64,000 nucleotides of DNA from Desulfosporosinus sp. OT (GTDB lineage Bacteria > Bacillota > Desulfitobacteriia > Desulfitobacteriales > Desulfitobacteriaceae): positions 1 to 64,000 of the forward strand of contig NZ_AGAF01000229.1 of the NCBI RefSeq assembly GCF_000224515.1, written 5' to 3'. Positions 51,014 to 61,054 of this stretch are shown one piece after another; within the stretch, counting starts at the first letter, position 1; each line of letters begins with the position of its first letter. A model generated the notes under the pieces. The model worked only from the letters and a program-made list of their open reading frames with translations. It made no database searches and was not told the DNA's origin. Made by a program: the position numbers and the translations under genes.

Positions 51014-52708
51014 TCATAGCTTTGCATCCTCCACTCCATCGAGCCAGTCTTCAATCACGCCAACCACTGAAGCGATGCAGCCGTCTTGAAAAGGAGAAAT
51101 CAAATTAGCTAACTCGACCAGTTCCAGAAACGACTGACTACCACCAGCCTTACATAACCTCAGGTAATCAGCCCAGGCCGTGTCGTGATTTTCGCGGGAC
51201 CTTTTCCAGAACTGGAAAGCACAAATTTGGGCTAGGGTGTAGTCTATATAATAAAATGGATCGCCAAAGATATGCCCTTGTTGATGCCAGTAACCACCAC
51301 GTTCTAAATAATCGTTGTCCTCATAAATGCGATGGGGTAGATATTTATTTTCGATTTCTCTCCAAGCAGCTTTTCTCTCCTGAGAAGAAGCCTCCGGGTG
51401 AGCATAAACGAAATGCTGAAATTCATCAACCGTAACCCCGTAGGGAATAAAAAGTAAGGCAGCGCTCAAGTGGGCGAACTTATACTTTGCGGTGTCTTCT
51501 TGAAAAAAGAGTTCCATCCAAGGCCAGGTGAAGAATTCCATGCTCATCGAGTGAATCTCACAAGCCTCATAGGTAGGCCAATGATATTCTGGAATTTGAT
51601 AGTCTTTGCTGCAATAAACTTGAAAAGCATGCCCTGCCTCATGTGTCAAGACATCAATATCACCTGAGGTACCATTAAAATTGGAGAAAATAAACGGCAC
51701 CTGATAGTTGCTAATATAGGTACAGTAGCCACCACCGGCCTTACCTTTTTTAGCAACTAAATCCATAAGCTCATTCTCCACCATCGACTTGAAAAATTCG
51801 CCTGTCTCTACTGACAACTCGTTGTACATACTTCGCCCATTAGCTACAATCCACTCAGGATCACCCTTAGGCTTAGCATTGCCCGTCTGGAAATCAAACT
51901 TCTCATCGTAATACACCAGAACCTCAGACCCCAACCGTTTACGCTGTCTTTCCCGTAATTTACTAGCCACCGGAACGATAGAGTCAAGGACCTGTTTGCG
52001 GAAATTTGCCACCATGACTGGGGTATAGTCTGAGCGCAGCATTCTAGCATACCCAAGTTCAATAAAGTTTTTATAGCCCAACTTTTCTGCAATACGTGCC
52101 CGAACTTTGACCAAACCGTCATAAATTTCATCAAACTTCATTTCATTGGCACTAAAGAAGGCGTATTTAGCCTCATTGGCTCGTTTCCGCATCGATCGAT
52201 CGGTCGACAACTGGAACGGAACCAAGCCCGGCAGATTTCGCTCTTCTCCTTCAAACATAATCTTGGCTGAGGCAATAAGCTTGGTATATTCACTTGACAA
52301 TTTATTTTCTTGTTGCAAATCTTGAATGATTTCTGGGGCGAAGGTTTTAAGGGTTAGATCTGCTTTAGTAAAAAGCTGTTTCCCCCACTTTTCTTCTAAA
52401 GCCTGTCGAAACTTCGAGTTAACTAACAACTGATAATACCTGGAGATTAAGCCTTGATATATCGGCATGACCTCGTCAAAATAGGTCTGTTCCTCCTCAT
52501 AATACAGGTCATTCGTATCAACAGTATGGCGGATAATTACCAGTTGTTCCATCGTCTCAAATTCGCTTCTTAGCTCATTTATCGCTACCATCAGAGCATC
52601 CTGTTGCTCGAAATCTCCAGCCTGATCAAACTTAGCCAAAAGGCCAGAAAACTTGGTTTCCAGTTCCGACAAATCCGGCCTTTTGTAAGTAAACTCTCTA
52701 AACTTCAT
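51014..52708 (-). CDS. M3-family oligoendopeptidase (PepF-like)
   Basis: A 564-residue zinc metallopeptidase with the HEAGH active site (in LTHEAGHAFQVYCS), the downstream YEACEIHSMSMEFFTWPW glutamate region and the RGGYWHQQGHIF segment of M3 oligopeptidases. It degrades short peptides in the cytoplasm. The ATG at 52708 follows GGAGGTGGTCACT; the in-frame ATG at 52723 overlaps that site. Probably followed by the Toprim gene in one transcript. Confidence 0.94.
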   Translation of the reverse strand: MKFREFTYKRPDLSELETKFSGLLAKFDQAGDFEQQDALMVAINELRSEFETMEQLVIIRHTVDTNDLYYEEEQTYFDEVMPIYQGLISRYYQLLVNSKFRQALEEKWGKQLFTKADLTLKTFAPEIIQDLQQENKLSSEYTKLIASAKIMFEGEERNLPGLVPFQLSTDRSMRKRANEAKYAFFSANEMKFDEIYDGLVKVRARIAEKLGYKNFIELGYARMLRSDYTPVMVANFRKQVLDSIVPVASKLRERQRKRLGSEVLVYYDEKFDFQTGNAKPKGDPEWIVANGRSMYNELSVETGEFFKSMVENELMDLVAKKGKAGGGYCTYISNYQVPFIFSNFNGTSGDIDVLTHEAGHAFQVYCSKDYQIPEYHWPTYEACEIHSMSMEFFTWPWMELFFQEDTAKYKFAHLSAALLFIPYGVTVDEFQHFVYAHPEASSQERKAAWREIENKYLPHRIYEDNDYLERGGYWHQQGHIFGDPFYYIDYTLAQICAFQFWKRSRENHDTAWADYLRLCKAGGSQSFLELVELANLISPFQDGCIASVVGVIEDWLDGVEDAKL

Positions 52709-53042
52709 AGTGACCACCTCCATGCTCTAATTCTATATGGAAACGTTTAGTGATTCAAATTTTACGTGCTCGATAACCAAGAGCCCCATTCGTATTTATT
52801 ACAGAAACTCTACTTTTATCCAAATAAGCAGGATAACTGTGATAATGTGTCGTATAGTTAAGTATTGGAAAGAAGTGTGTCACTAGCAACATTATTCACC
52901 CTCTTGTGTTTACAATCATGTAGGGAAAATCATTAATCTCATAATCAAACCCAATGATCGTGAAAAGAGATACTGTGATATTCAAATATAGAAGGAGTGG
53001 CTTCCAATCGTAAAAGTTAAAAATTCCTCTGCAGCTTATCCT
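52709..53042. other. Divergent intergenic region with upstream-placed ribosome-binding site
   Basis: No gene. A strong GAAGGAG (52991-52997) lies about 45 bases before the TTG used for the cyclase; the frame is open from an ATC at 53007, nine bases after GGAG, which could be a rare non-AUG start. No clear promoter. Confidence 0.45.
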
Positions 53043-55397
53043 TTGAAAATCAGCCTAATCTATGCGCTCATTGGATGCATCTGGTTTCTATTTTCTAACC
53101 GTATGCTCAATCACTTTGTTCAGGACCCCATTCTTATGAACCATCTGCAAACAGGCACAGATGGTTTTTTTATAATCGCTACTGCAGGGCTACTTTACTA
53201 TCTTTTTTATCGAGGAATGTCTCATCTTCTCCATTCGGAGAAAGGCCTACTTCAATATGAAACGCTTTTAAGGCAGATCGAGCATAAGATTCTCACATCT
53301 CAACCCCTTGAAGAAGAAATTCTTCCATACCTAACAGAACAACTCGTCAATACTTTGGGCTATACAAGTGCCTTAATCGGTATAACTGAGCCGGATGGGT
53401 CAGTATCTTTGCGTGCTAGCGCTGGGGTCTTTGACAACTCGCTGAACCGACTTGAAATACGGTGGGATGACACACCCCTGGGTAAAGGCGCATTCGGTCA
53501 ATGTATCCGCTCCGGAAAAAACCAAGCACATAATATACAAGGCAATCCACAATTTAAGCCTTGGTCCCACCTGCTTGAGAAAGCTAACATCCGCTCAGTC
53601 ATTGCTCTTCCACTTAAGATTCAGGATCAAGCCATTGGTGCCTTGGTTCTATTCTCCCAAAAGCCTAACTTTTTCACTCCTGCTTGTTGCTCTCACCTTG
53701 AACATTTTGCCTTCCAAGTTGCAACCGCCTATACAGCAGTGCATCTTAAAACTCGTTTAGAACGTTATCACCTGCTCTATGAACATTCCAGAGACATCTT
53801 ACTTTTTATTCATCCAGATGGTCAAATAATTGATGCCAACATTGCCGCAATTCTTGCCTACGGCTATTCTAGAGAAGAACTCCTCTGCATGCGGATTCAT
53901 GATTTGCGAACACCAGAAACACGCTCTACTATTCAAGCTCAACTCCAAGATGCCTCCAATGAAGGAATTCTGTTTGAAACCATTCACCACCGTAAAGATG
54001 GAACTCCCTTCCCCGTGGAAGTAAACTCACTAGGAGCCTCTCTCAACGGAGTGCCTGTTCTTTTGAGCATTGTACGTGACACTTCAGAACGCAAAAAAAA
54101 CCAAAAAGCTCTCCAACAAAGCGAAGTACGTTACCGGGAAATGTTTGAAAACATGAGCAATGCTGTTGCCGTTTATGATGTTACGAATTCTGGAAAGAGT
54201 TTTATTTTCAAAGAGTTTAATCAGGCTGCCGAGAAAATTGAGAAAATCTCACGAGAAAACGTATTGGGAAAATCACCCCTCGACGTGTTCCCTAATTTAA
54301 AAGAATTTGGGCTTATTAACATCCTCTCGCGGGTTTGGAATACCGGAAAACCCGAGACTTTCCCCACGAGCTTTTATCAAGACCACCGCATAATGGGATG
54401 GCGCAATTATTACATCTATAAACTCAACTCTGGTGAAATCGTTACGATTTACGAAGATGTTACCGCGCAAAAACAAGCCGAAGAGTCCGTTTGGTTAGAA
54501 AAGGAACGGGCGCAAGTGACACTCCATTCCATCGCCGATGCGGTAATTACGACCGACGTCTCGGGGAACATTGATTACCTCAACCCTATCGCGCAAAAAC
54601 TTACTGGTTGGTCGGATGCCGCTGCTAGGGGTTTGCCAATCTTTTCTGTGTTTAACATTATTAGTGATGTTACTGGTAAGGTTCCTGAGAATCCTGTGGA
54701 GAAATGCCTCAAGCTGAATCGCAGTGTTGAAGGGAATGATCATACCCGCCTCATCCACCGCGATGGGAATTCCATTGAAATAGAAAATTCCGCAGCCCCC
54801 ATTAATGATCGCCATGGGAAATTTATTGGTGCAATTCTAGTCTTTCGCGATGTCAGTGATAAACAAAACCTAGTTCGCGAGCTCTCCCATCAGGCCCATC
54901 ACGACGCTCTAACCGGACTTCCAAACCGTCTTTTATTCATTGATCGTTTGACCCAGGCCCTAACCCATACCCGCCGCAACAACCATAAAATCGGTATTGT
55001 CTTTCTAGATCTGGATCATTTTAAAGTCATTAATGATACGCTTGGGCATAATGTCGGAGATCTTCTTTTGCAGGCCGTCTCCAAACGCCTCCAGAACCAT
55101 TTGCGCGAAGGAGATACCGTTGCTCGACAAGGAGGAGACGAATTTCTAATTCTCCTTCCTGACCTGGTTCATAATTCAGATGCCTCTACCATTGCTCAGA
55201 AGATACTCAATTCTTTCTCAGAGCCTTTTATACTCGAACAACACGAAGTGCTAGTCACACCAAGTATCGGCATTAGTCTTTATCCTACAGATGGCGATAA
55301 CCTGGAAACCCTTGTTAAACATGCCGATGCCGCCATGTACCATGCCAAAGAACTGGGACGCAATAACTATCAGTTTTATAGCTCTGAATTGTCCTAA
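53043..55397 (+). CDS. Membrane diguanylate cyclase with GAF and PAS domains
   Basis: The protein has two N-terminal membrane spans, a GAF domain (about 85-240, including LPLKIQDQAIGALVLFS), three PAS domains, and a GGDEF domain with GGDEF at 697-701 and an inhibitory RxxD site five residues before it, so it should make c-di-GMP from two GTP and be product-inhibited. No EAL domain. Start: TTG at 53043 has no ribosome-binding site; a strong one lies upstream in frame with a non-standard ATC at 53007, which would add twelve residues. Its stop overlaps that of the convergent kinase. A c-di-GMP-I riboswitch lies 5 kb away. Confidence 0.9.
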   Translation: MKISLIYALIGCIWFLFSNRMLNHFVQDPILMNHLQTGTDGFFIIATAGLLYYLFYRGMSHLLHSEKGLLQYETLLRQIEHKILTSQPLEEEILPYLTEQLVNTLGYTSALIGITEPDGSVSLRASAGVFDNSLNRLEIRWDDTPLGKGAFGQCIRSGKNQAHNIQGNPQFKPWSHLLEKANIRSVIALPLKIQDQAIGALVLFSQKPNFFTPACCSHLEHFAFQVATAYTAVHLKTRLERYHLLYEHSRDILLFIHPDGQIIDANIAAILAYGYSREELLCMRIHDLRTPETRSTIQAQLQDASNEGILFETIHHRKDGTPFPVEVNSLGASLNGVPVLLSIVRDTSERKKNQKALQQSEVRYREMFENMSNAVAVYDVTNSGKSFIFKEFNQAAEKIEKISRENVLGKSPLDVFPNLKEFGLINILSRVWNTGKPETFPTSFYQDHRIMGWRNYYIYKLNSGEIVTIYEDVTAQKQAEESVWLEKERAQVTLHSIADAVITTDVSGNIDYLNPIAQKLTGWSDAAARGLPIFSVFNIISDVTGKVPENPVEKCLKLNRSVEGNDHTRLIHRDGNSIEIENSAAPINDRHGKFIGAILVFRDVSDKQNLVRELSHQAHHDALTGLPNRLLFIDRLTQALTHTRRNNHKIGIVFLDLDHFKVINDTLGHNVGDLLLQAVSKRLQNHLREGDTVARQGGDEFLILLPDLVHNSDASTIAQKILNSFSEPFILEQHEVLVTPSIGISLYPTDGDNLETLVKHADAAMYHAKELGRNNYQFYSSELS

Positions 55398-57262
55398 ATA
55401 GGACTTAAACACAAGGGTAGTCTTATCTCAAATGTTGTGCCTTTATCAAGCTCGCTCTCTACTGTAACCTGTCCACCCTGGAGGTCTATCAAGTGCTTAG
55501 CAATAGCCAGTCCCAGTCCTGTACCATTCTCATTGCGAGACTTATCAACTTTGTAAAAACGATCCCAGATATGGTTTAGCTCATCGGCAGCAATACCATA
55601 TCCTTGATCACAAATTTTGACCGAAAGCATATTAAACCCAAACAGCCTTGTTTCAACGGACACCTGGGTGTTATTGGGAGAATATTTAAGTGCATTGTCT
55701 AAAAAAATAACCAGCAGTTGGCGTAAACGATCATAATCACCCCAAAACGGCGGAATGTCTTGGTCCGATAGATATTCAATTCTAATTCCTTTCTGCTCGG
55801 CGATTGTTTGAAAACTCTTAAGCACGTCATCAAATAGGCTGGGCATATGAAGCTTTTCTTTATGCACTGTAATTTTACCAGATTGGAGCCGAGATAATTC
55901 TAAAAGGTCACCAACTAAACGTTCTAATCCACGCGTTTCTGAAAGCATCCTTTGGTGGTAACGCTTAATTTCCTCGCTTTTCTGAACTGTACCATCAACC
56001 ATCGCTTCGAGGGAACCACGGATGACGGTCAGAGGAGTACGGAATTCATGCGACACATTGGCAACAAATTCCCTGCGTAGTTGCTCAAGACGCACGCTCT
56101 CACTGATGTCCTGGACTAACGCAACGCTTCCTGTTATTGCTCCTTGATTGTCTTCAATGGGTGACAAGATAAACATCAACTTTTTACCCAACCAATCTTT
56201 CAACCTTCGCGAGGACTTCTTTTCTTCCATAACTTTAGTAAGCTGGGTCTCTATTTCTAAGTTTTTGAGGTCCATTTCTAATTCTTCTATCAGATATGGA
56301 TGAGGTCTGTTCATAATTTCCGCGAGAGCGGAATTGACACTTACTGGCCTAAGGTTCGTATCAAAAGCAATGATGCCTTCTGAGATACTTGATAGTATGT
56401 CCTTGAGTTTGCCTTTTTCCTGAAAAAGCAGATTAATCGTGGAGCCTAATTCCAAGGCCAAATGGTCAAGGGAATTCCCAAGTTGCCCCAATTCATCCTG
56501 GCGTTCTACCCCTGTTCTCGCTGAATAATTGCCGCGTGTTATTTCCAACGCCGTACGATTCATAGCTTTCAAGGGACGGGTAAAGATGAGGGAGTAGAAT
56601 AATCCCAAGCCTACAGCTAACACCAAAGCAAACAGAAGACTGATTGCCAGAATACCGACTGCTCTGTTCAGCGTTTCTGTAACCCCCGTTACTGGAGTAT
56701 GAAGAAACACCGAGCCAATTATTACATGATTGGAGTCTATGACTGGAACCCCCACGGTTATTGTGGCTTCGTTATAGACACTGCTAAAACTTTCGCTGAC
56801 AGATTCTTTACCTGAAAGAACCTCTTGAATGACTTTTTCAGCCTCCTTCGGCAAGGGCTCTGAATTATTCAGGAAACTTTGTCCCTTGCCAGCTCCTATA
56901 CCCAGTCCTTGGCCTGACCCTTGTCCCATACCCCAACCTGCACCCCTGCCCATTCTTTGTCCCATTCCAGAGATTATTGCCAGGTTTCCTTTACTGTCAG
57001 TAATCCATACTTTTGACTCTGTCAGGGTATCCAAAGAACGCATGTATCCACCGAAACCACTCATTTGCCCATTGGCACTTTCCAAGTACTCAGCAGCAAC
57101 TTCGGATACACTGCGCGCACTTGCCAGCATAGTTTTCTCTCTGCTCTCAAATGCATATTGCCTAAACATTTGAATGAAGATTATCCCGATGGTCAGCATT
57201 GATATAAGCACTATGACAACAAATCCTACCGTTAATTTAAAAGCAATTCTTTTCTTAAACAT
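55394..57262 (-). CDS. Sensor histidine kinase (PhoR/ResE type)
   Basis: The 622-residue kinase has TM1 (about 10-30), an extracytoplasmic sensor region, TM2 (about 201-226), HAMP, PAS (about 285-385), HisKA with H405 in ANVSHEFRTPL, and HATPase with DQGYGIAADEL and GTGLGLAIAKH. The sensor contains an unusual Gly/Gln/Met/Arg-rich stretch at about 99-127 (GQRMGRGAGWGMGQGSG). The ATG at 57262 overlaps the response regulator's stop; the in-frame ATG at 57274 lacks support. It forms a two-component system with that regulator. Signal unknown. Confidence 0.93.
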   Translation of the reverse strand: MFKKRIAFKLTVGFVVIVLISMLTIGIIFIQMFRQYAFESREKTMLASARSVSEVAAEYLESANGQMSGFGGYMRSLDTLTESKVWITDSKGNLAIISGMGQRMGRGAGWGMGQGSGQGLGIGAGKGQSFLNNSEPLPKEAEKVIQEVLSGKESVSESFSSVYNEATITVGVPVIDSNHVIIGSVFLHTPVTGVTETLNRAVGILAISLLFALVLAVGLGLFYSLIFTRPLKAMNRTALEITRGNYSARTGVERQDELGQLGNSLDHLALELGSTINLLFQEKGKLKDILSSISEGIIAFDTNLRPVSVNSALAEIMNRPHPYLIEELEMDLKNLEIETQLTKVMEEKKSSRRLKDWLGKKLMFILSPIEDNQGAITGSVALVQDISESVRLEQLRREFVANVSHEFRTPLTVIRGSLEAMVDGTVQKSEEIKRYHQRMLSETRGLERLVGDLLELSRLQSGKITVHKEKLHMPSLFDDVLKSFQTIAEQKGIRIEYLSDQDIPPFWGDYDRLRQLLVIFLDNALKYSPNNTQVSVETRLFGFNMLSVKICDQGYGIAADELNHIWDRFYKVDKSRNENGTGLGLAIAKHLIDLQGGQVTVESELDKGTTFEIRLPLCLSPI

Positions 57263-57947
57263 GCTTGACCTCAAATTTATAGCCCACGCCCCAGATGGTT
57301 TTTATGTCCCAGCTATAGGATTCAGGAATATTCATTTTTGACCTAAGTCTCTTGATATGGGTATCTACCGTACGAGCATCACCAAAATAATCATAACCCC
57401 ATACACTGTTTAAAAGGTTGTCTCGTGAGAAAACCTTTCCTGGGTTGGATGCCAAAATCCACAAGATCTCGATTTCTTTCTTGGTAAGATTGATAAGCCG
57501 CCCCTCAATCATCGCTTCATAGTCTGAAAGGTTTATTTTCAAGCCGGGGTGACAGATAATATCGTTGCTTTGCTCTCCAGAAATATCGAGGCGCCTTAAA
57601 ACTGCACGTATTCGAGCCATGACCTCTCTGGGACTGAAGGGTTTTACAATGTAGTCATCAGCCCCGATGTCCAACCCCAAGATCCGATCGCCATCTTCCC
57701 CTTTGGCTGTAACCATTATAATTGGTACATTAGAACTTTGCCTAATTTCTTGGCAAACAGTAAAGCCATCTTTTTTGGGCATCATAACATCTAACAGCAC
57801 AAGCAACGGTCTATATTCTGCGAACTTCTGTAAGGTCTCTTCACCATCTCGCGCAATAATCGGCAAAAAGCCTTCTTGGGTGACATATGTTGTTAAAATA
57901 TCAAGGATGCTATCATTATCATCTGCAATGAGTAGATACTTGTTCAA
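57255..57947 (-). CDS. Response regulator, OmpR/PhoB family
   Basis: A 230-residue regulator: receiver domain with acidic pocket IADDND, phospho-acceptor D53 in LLDVMMPKKDG and K in VKPFSPREV, then a C-terminal winged helix (NLLNSVWGYDYFGDARTVDT) that binds DNA. It overlaps the kinase gene downstream. Target genes are not known; none with a recognisable direct repeat was noted. Confidence 0.95.
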   Translation of the reverse strand: MNKYLLIADDNDSILDILTTYVTQEGFLPIIARDGEETLQKFAEYRPLLVLLDVMMPKKDGFTVCQEIRQSSNVPIIMVTAKGEDGDRILGLDIGADDYIVKPFSPREVMARIRAVLRRLDISGEQSNDIICHPGLKINLSDYEAMIEGRLINLTKKEIEILWILASNPGKVFSRDNLLNSVWGYDYFGDARTVDTHIKRLRSKMNIPESYSWDIKTIWGVGYKFEVKHV

Positions 57948-58304
57948 ACTCGCACCTCCCTAATCTCTCTACATTTTATCACTAATCTCCATAACGTTTG
58001 TGTCATGTTTATGGCAATAATTTAATTACTCTAGTTAAATAGCGCTGTCCGAATTGAACTAACGGTACTAGTGCAATTGCTCCCAGACGTTTTCAAAATA
58101 ATTTCCAAACTAACTGGAATTTCTGTTTTCAGGTTTCTCCAGTTATGATAGTATTGTCCTATTTTTGACAAGCAACACTTTTAGTCTCCAAAACCAGCCT
58201 AACGGACAAACGACAAGAACGGATACCTTGTGTGGCATTCGATCTTGTCGTTTGATGTGAGTACATGAAACAATCGTGGCTTTAGTTTAAGTTGAACAAC
58301 ATTA
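57948..58304. other. Intergenic region with terminator
   Basis: No gene. Holds the upstream region of the response regulator gene and, at 58207-58254, a hairpin after the chemoreceptor gene. Confidence 0.5.
58207..58254 (-). terminator. Hairpin after the chemoreceptor gene
   Basis: CAAACGACAAGA and its exact 12-base complement enclose a 24-base loop, about 50 bases beyond the MCP stop. No U-tract of note, so termination is only probable. Confidence 0.5.
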
Positions 58305-60041
58305 TTAAACCTTAAATTTATTAACAGCTAATTCTAGACTTTCCCCAAGCTTAGCCAAGGCTTCTGCGGATTGGCTCACGGATACCATTGTAGCTGCTTG
58401 TTCTCCTGAAGAAGTGAAAACACGCTGTGCATTGGCAGCGCTTTGCTCAGCAATGATACCAATACTCTCTATGGATTGAACAGCCTTGGTCGTCCCGCTA
58501 GCCATTTGCTGTGAAGCTTCCGCAACCTGCCGAATCTGCTCAACGACAGTGTTAACCTCTACTACAATGGTTCGGAAGGAGTTCCCAGCAAGATTGACAG
58601 CCTCAACTCCTGCGATCACTTCTCCTTTTCCTTTCTCCATCACTTCAACGGCACGTACTGTCTCGCGTTGGATATTACCGATGAGGGTTGCGATCTGAGT
58701 TGCCGACGTCGATGATTGTTCCGCCAGCTTTCTTACCTCATCTGCGACAACCGCGAATCCTCTCCCCTGTTCGCCAGCCCGTGCAGCTTCAATGGCTGCA
58801 TTCAAAGCCAATAAATTAGTTTGGTCGGCAATTCCTTTTATGACATCAACAATCTGTCCAATTTGTTTGGATTGGTCCCCTAACTGAAAAACGGCTTGAC
58901 CTGTTTGGACCGAAACTTCACGGATTTGTTCAATTTTTTGTATAGCATTTTCTGCCTGTTGGGCTCCCAATTCTGCTTCCTGTGCTGCCTTTTTACTACT
59001 TTGACTAACGATCTCGGCATTCGCTGCCACTTGTTGTGCACTGGCAGACAGCTGTTCAATAACACTACTGGTATCCCCGACAGATATTGCCTGATCAGTT
59101 GCACCGGCCGCAAGTTGGGCCAGAGTGTCAGAAACTTGTTCACTGCTAGCCGTCGCTTCTTCTGCCGCAGCCGATAATTCCTGGCTAGTTGCCGCCACAC
59201 TCTCCGACTGATTTAAGACTTCTCCAATGACTTCCCGTAATGAAGAGACCATTTCACCAACCGCTCGTGATAAAACACCAATTTCATCTCTATTATTGAT
59301 AACAGGCATCTGAACATTTAGGTCTCCTCCTGCCACCGACTGAGCGACCTTCGTCACCTCAGAAAGAGGGCGGCTGATATGTCGCGCTAACATAATCGCT
59401 AAAACTGCCCCAACAATCAAGGAGATCACAATAATAACGATAAGGAGCCTTAAGACCGAAGTTTCTGTAGCTTTCGCGTCTGCAACAGCTTGGTTCCCAC
59501 CTTGAGCCTGAAAATCCATTTGTGAATTCATGGAAAGAATGGCTTGATCAAAACTTGCTTTGCTCTTTTCGGTTAATAGAGCACGTGCCTCAACCTCTTT
59601 ACCTGCCTCAAGTAATTTCCATATCTGATCAGCATCACTCATATAGAGGCTAAATGACTTCTGCATGGCTTGACTTCTATCTTTTCCTTCTGGAGTTTTT
59701 ACTAATTTATCGAAGGTACTATAATCAGTCTCCCAATTGTTCTTATAGCTGACAAATTCAGCTTTGGCGTCTTGGAACGCATTCGCATCGTTTCGATTCG
59801 TAAATCCTAGCAAGAGAGTGCGCCGAGTGTCTTCTGTATCCTCAACCACTCTGGCTAAGGCAGTGGTTGATTTCAACCAGTGTCCCCCTAAATCGTCCGC
59901 ACCCAAATTAATCCTATAAACGCCGTAGTAACCAACGACCCCTACAAGCAGAGTTAAAAGTACAACAACGAAAAAACCTAGCTGTAATTTGATTCGGATT
60001 CCATAGCTTATGTCTGATTTTAAAGTCTTTTTGTTACTCAT
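58305..60041 (-). CDS. Methyl-accepting chemotaxis protein
   Basis: The 578-residue receptor has TM1 (about 17-37), a four-helix-bundle (4HB_MCP-like) extracytoplasmic domain, TM2 (about 198-218), HAMP, and a cytoplasmic signalling domain with the highly conserved hairpin tip [20 protein letters not shown]. It controls the CheA kinase. AAGGGGGACCAAC precedes the ATG. Its leader contains a c-di-GMP-I riboswitch and terminator, so its synthesis is set by c-di-GMP. Confidence 0.96.
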   Translation of the reverse strand: MSNKKTLKSDISYGIRIKLQLGFFVVVLLTLLVGVVGYYGVYRINLGADDLGGHWLKSTTALARVVEDTEDTRRTLLLGFTNRNDANAFQDAKAEFVSYKNNWETDYSTFDKLVKTPEGKDRSQAMQKSFSLYMSDADQIWKLLEAGKEVEARALLTEKSKASFDQAILSMNSQMDFQAQGGNQAVADAKATETSVLRLLIVIIVISLIVGAVLAIMLARHISRPLSEVTKVAQSVAGGDLNVQMPVINNRDEIGVLSRAVGEMVSSLREVIGEVLNQSESVAATSQELSAAAEEATASSEQVSDTLAQLAAGATDQAISVGDTSSVIEQLSASAQQVAANAEIVSQSSKKAAQEAELGAQQAENAIQKIEQIREVSVQTGQAVFQLGDQSKQIGQIVDVIKGIADQTNLLALNAAIEAARAGEQGRGFAVVADEVRKLAEQSSTSATQIATLIGNIQRETVRAVEVMEKGKGEVIAGVEAVNLAGNSFRTIVVEVNTVVEQIRQVAEASQQMASGTTKAVQSIESIGIIAEQSAANAQRVFTSSGEQAATMVSVSQSAEALAKLGESLELAVNKFKV

Positions 60042-60182
60042 GTTGGTCCCCCTTAAAAGATTTGACAGTATGGGTGTGAATCTTTGTCACCTCTTGCTCC
60101 TCTCATTATTTGGATATACTCCCAAATCCTATTTGCCCTTACTTTCTACCAATCAAAACTCTCAACTCTTTCTTTTTTTAAT

Positions 60183-60217
60183 AAAAACAAAATCGCCGAA
60201 ATCAATGGATCGGCGAC
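60183..60217 (-). terminator. Expression-platform terminator of the c-di-GMP riboswitch
   Basis: On the minus strand TCGCCGA and TCGGCGA pair around a 10-base loop, followed by TTTTGTTTTT, between the aptamer and the chemoreceptor start. Confidence 0.85.
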
Positions 60218-60223
60218 AAATCT

Positions 60224-60316
60224 TTGTTCGGTAACCCGGCTATCTTCCGTAAAGCAAATAGGAGACCCGTGGCTTTGCGTCCTCAGTTCTCACTGAGTTT
60301 GCCTTTATCGCTGAGT
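60224..60316 (-). promoter_or_regulatory. Cyclic di-GMP-I riboswitch (GEMM-I)
   Basis: The minus strand shows the class I aptamer blocks in order: AAAGGCAAACTCAGTGAGAA, GAGGACGCAAAGCCACGGG, and GATAGCCGGGTTACCG, with the tetraloop-receptor arms between. It lies in the leader of the MCP gene and is followed by a terminator. Confidence 0.93.
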
Positions 60317-60356
60317 ATTAAATTAAGTTAAGTTAAGTTAAGTTAAGTTAAGTCAA
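60317..60356 (-). promoter_or_regulatory. Promoter-like elements spanning a pentanucleotide repeat
   Basis: On the minus strand TTGACT (60351-60356) and TTTAAT (60317-60322) flank the repeat, 28 bases apart, about ten bases before the riboswitch. A repeat-derived TTAACT lies at 18-base spacing and could act as -35. Confidence 0.4.
60323..60352. repeat. Six tandem TTAAG units
   Basis: Six exact copies of TTAAG (CTTAA on the other strand), followed by the variant TCAAG. It occupies the predicted promoter region of the riboswitch-MCP unit. Confidence 0.9.
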
Positions 60357-60730
60357 GTTGAGGCAGACAATGTTATGTCTAGTTATTAATGGGTAGCACT
60401 TAAGTAATGCATTAATAGGACTTATGTATCAATGAATGAAATATAACACATACTTAAATGATATACAATCTTGTAGTATATAGCAACTTTCCACAATTAA
60501 TTGTACATTAATAATTGAATCGACATTTTTATGGTTTTCTTGACATTATATTACACTCAAGCTAAAAACACTGAGTCATAATATTTGATAAAGCTTAATT
60601 GATAAATGACATATTTGGTTCAATATTTGCCATATTTATGCCACGATTATACAATATTATTAATGCGGATGTTAAAAACAAACTAAAACAAACTAAAACA
60701 AATTAAAGAAAACTAAAGCAAAAATGGGGC
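60357..60730. other. AT-rich intergenic region
   Basis: No gene. Near its end (60677-60721) are near-repeats of AAACTAAAACA. No terminator or known RNA seen. Confidence 0.5.
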
Positions 60731-60985
60731 GTGGTTTTTATAAAGAACTACAAGAAACTCATTGCCGTAGGCACAATCATCGGGGTTTTAGGGGGAGCCG
60801 GCGTAGCAGGTGCTTCCTACATTACTGGTGCAACTACACCGGCGGGAATTGTATCCGCTTTGACTGGTAAGCCTGTAGAACAAGTCACGGCAGAAAGAGC
60901 CGCAGGAAAATCCTATGGAACCATTGCTAACGAAGCTGGGAAATTAGAGGAGTTCAAAACACAAACTTATTTTTTCCCCCTATGA
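60731..60985 (+). CDS. Short exported protein, truncated DUF2680-like
   Basis: The 84-residue product (GTG start after GGGGC, weak site) has a signal peptide or anchor (LIAVGTIIGVLGGAGVAGAS) followed by SALTGKPVEQVTAERAAGKS and YGTIANEAGKLEEFK, the start of the DUF2680-type repeat seen in exported Clostridial proteins. The usual continuation is missing; the frame ends after an unrelated TQTYFFPL. It is probably truncated. Confidence 0.6.
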   Translation: MVFIKNYKKLIAVGTIIGVLGGAGVAGASYITGATTPAGIVSALTGKPVEQVTAERAAGKSYGTIANEAGKLEEFKTQTYFFPL

Positions 60986-61054
60986 CCCAGGTTCCTTGAA
61001 TAACAAGATGAATTTAGGAAATCATACCTTAGAGGAAATGAAAGGGGTGTTAGT

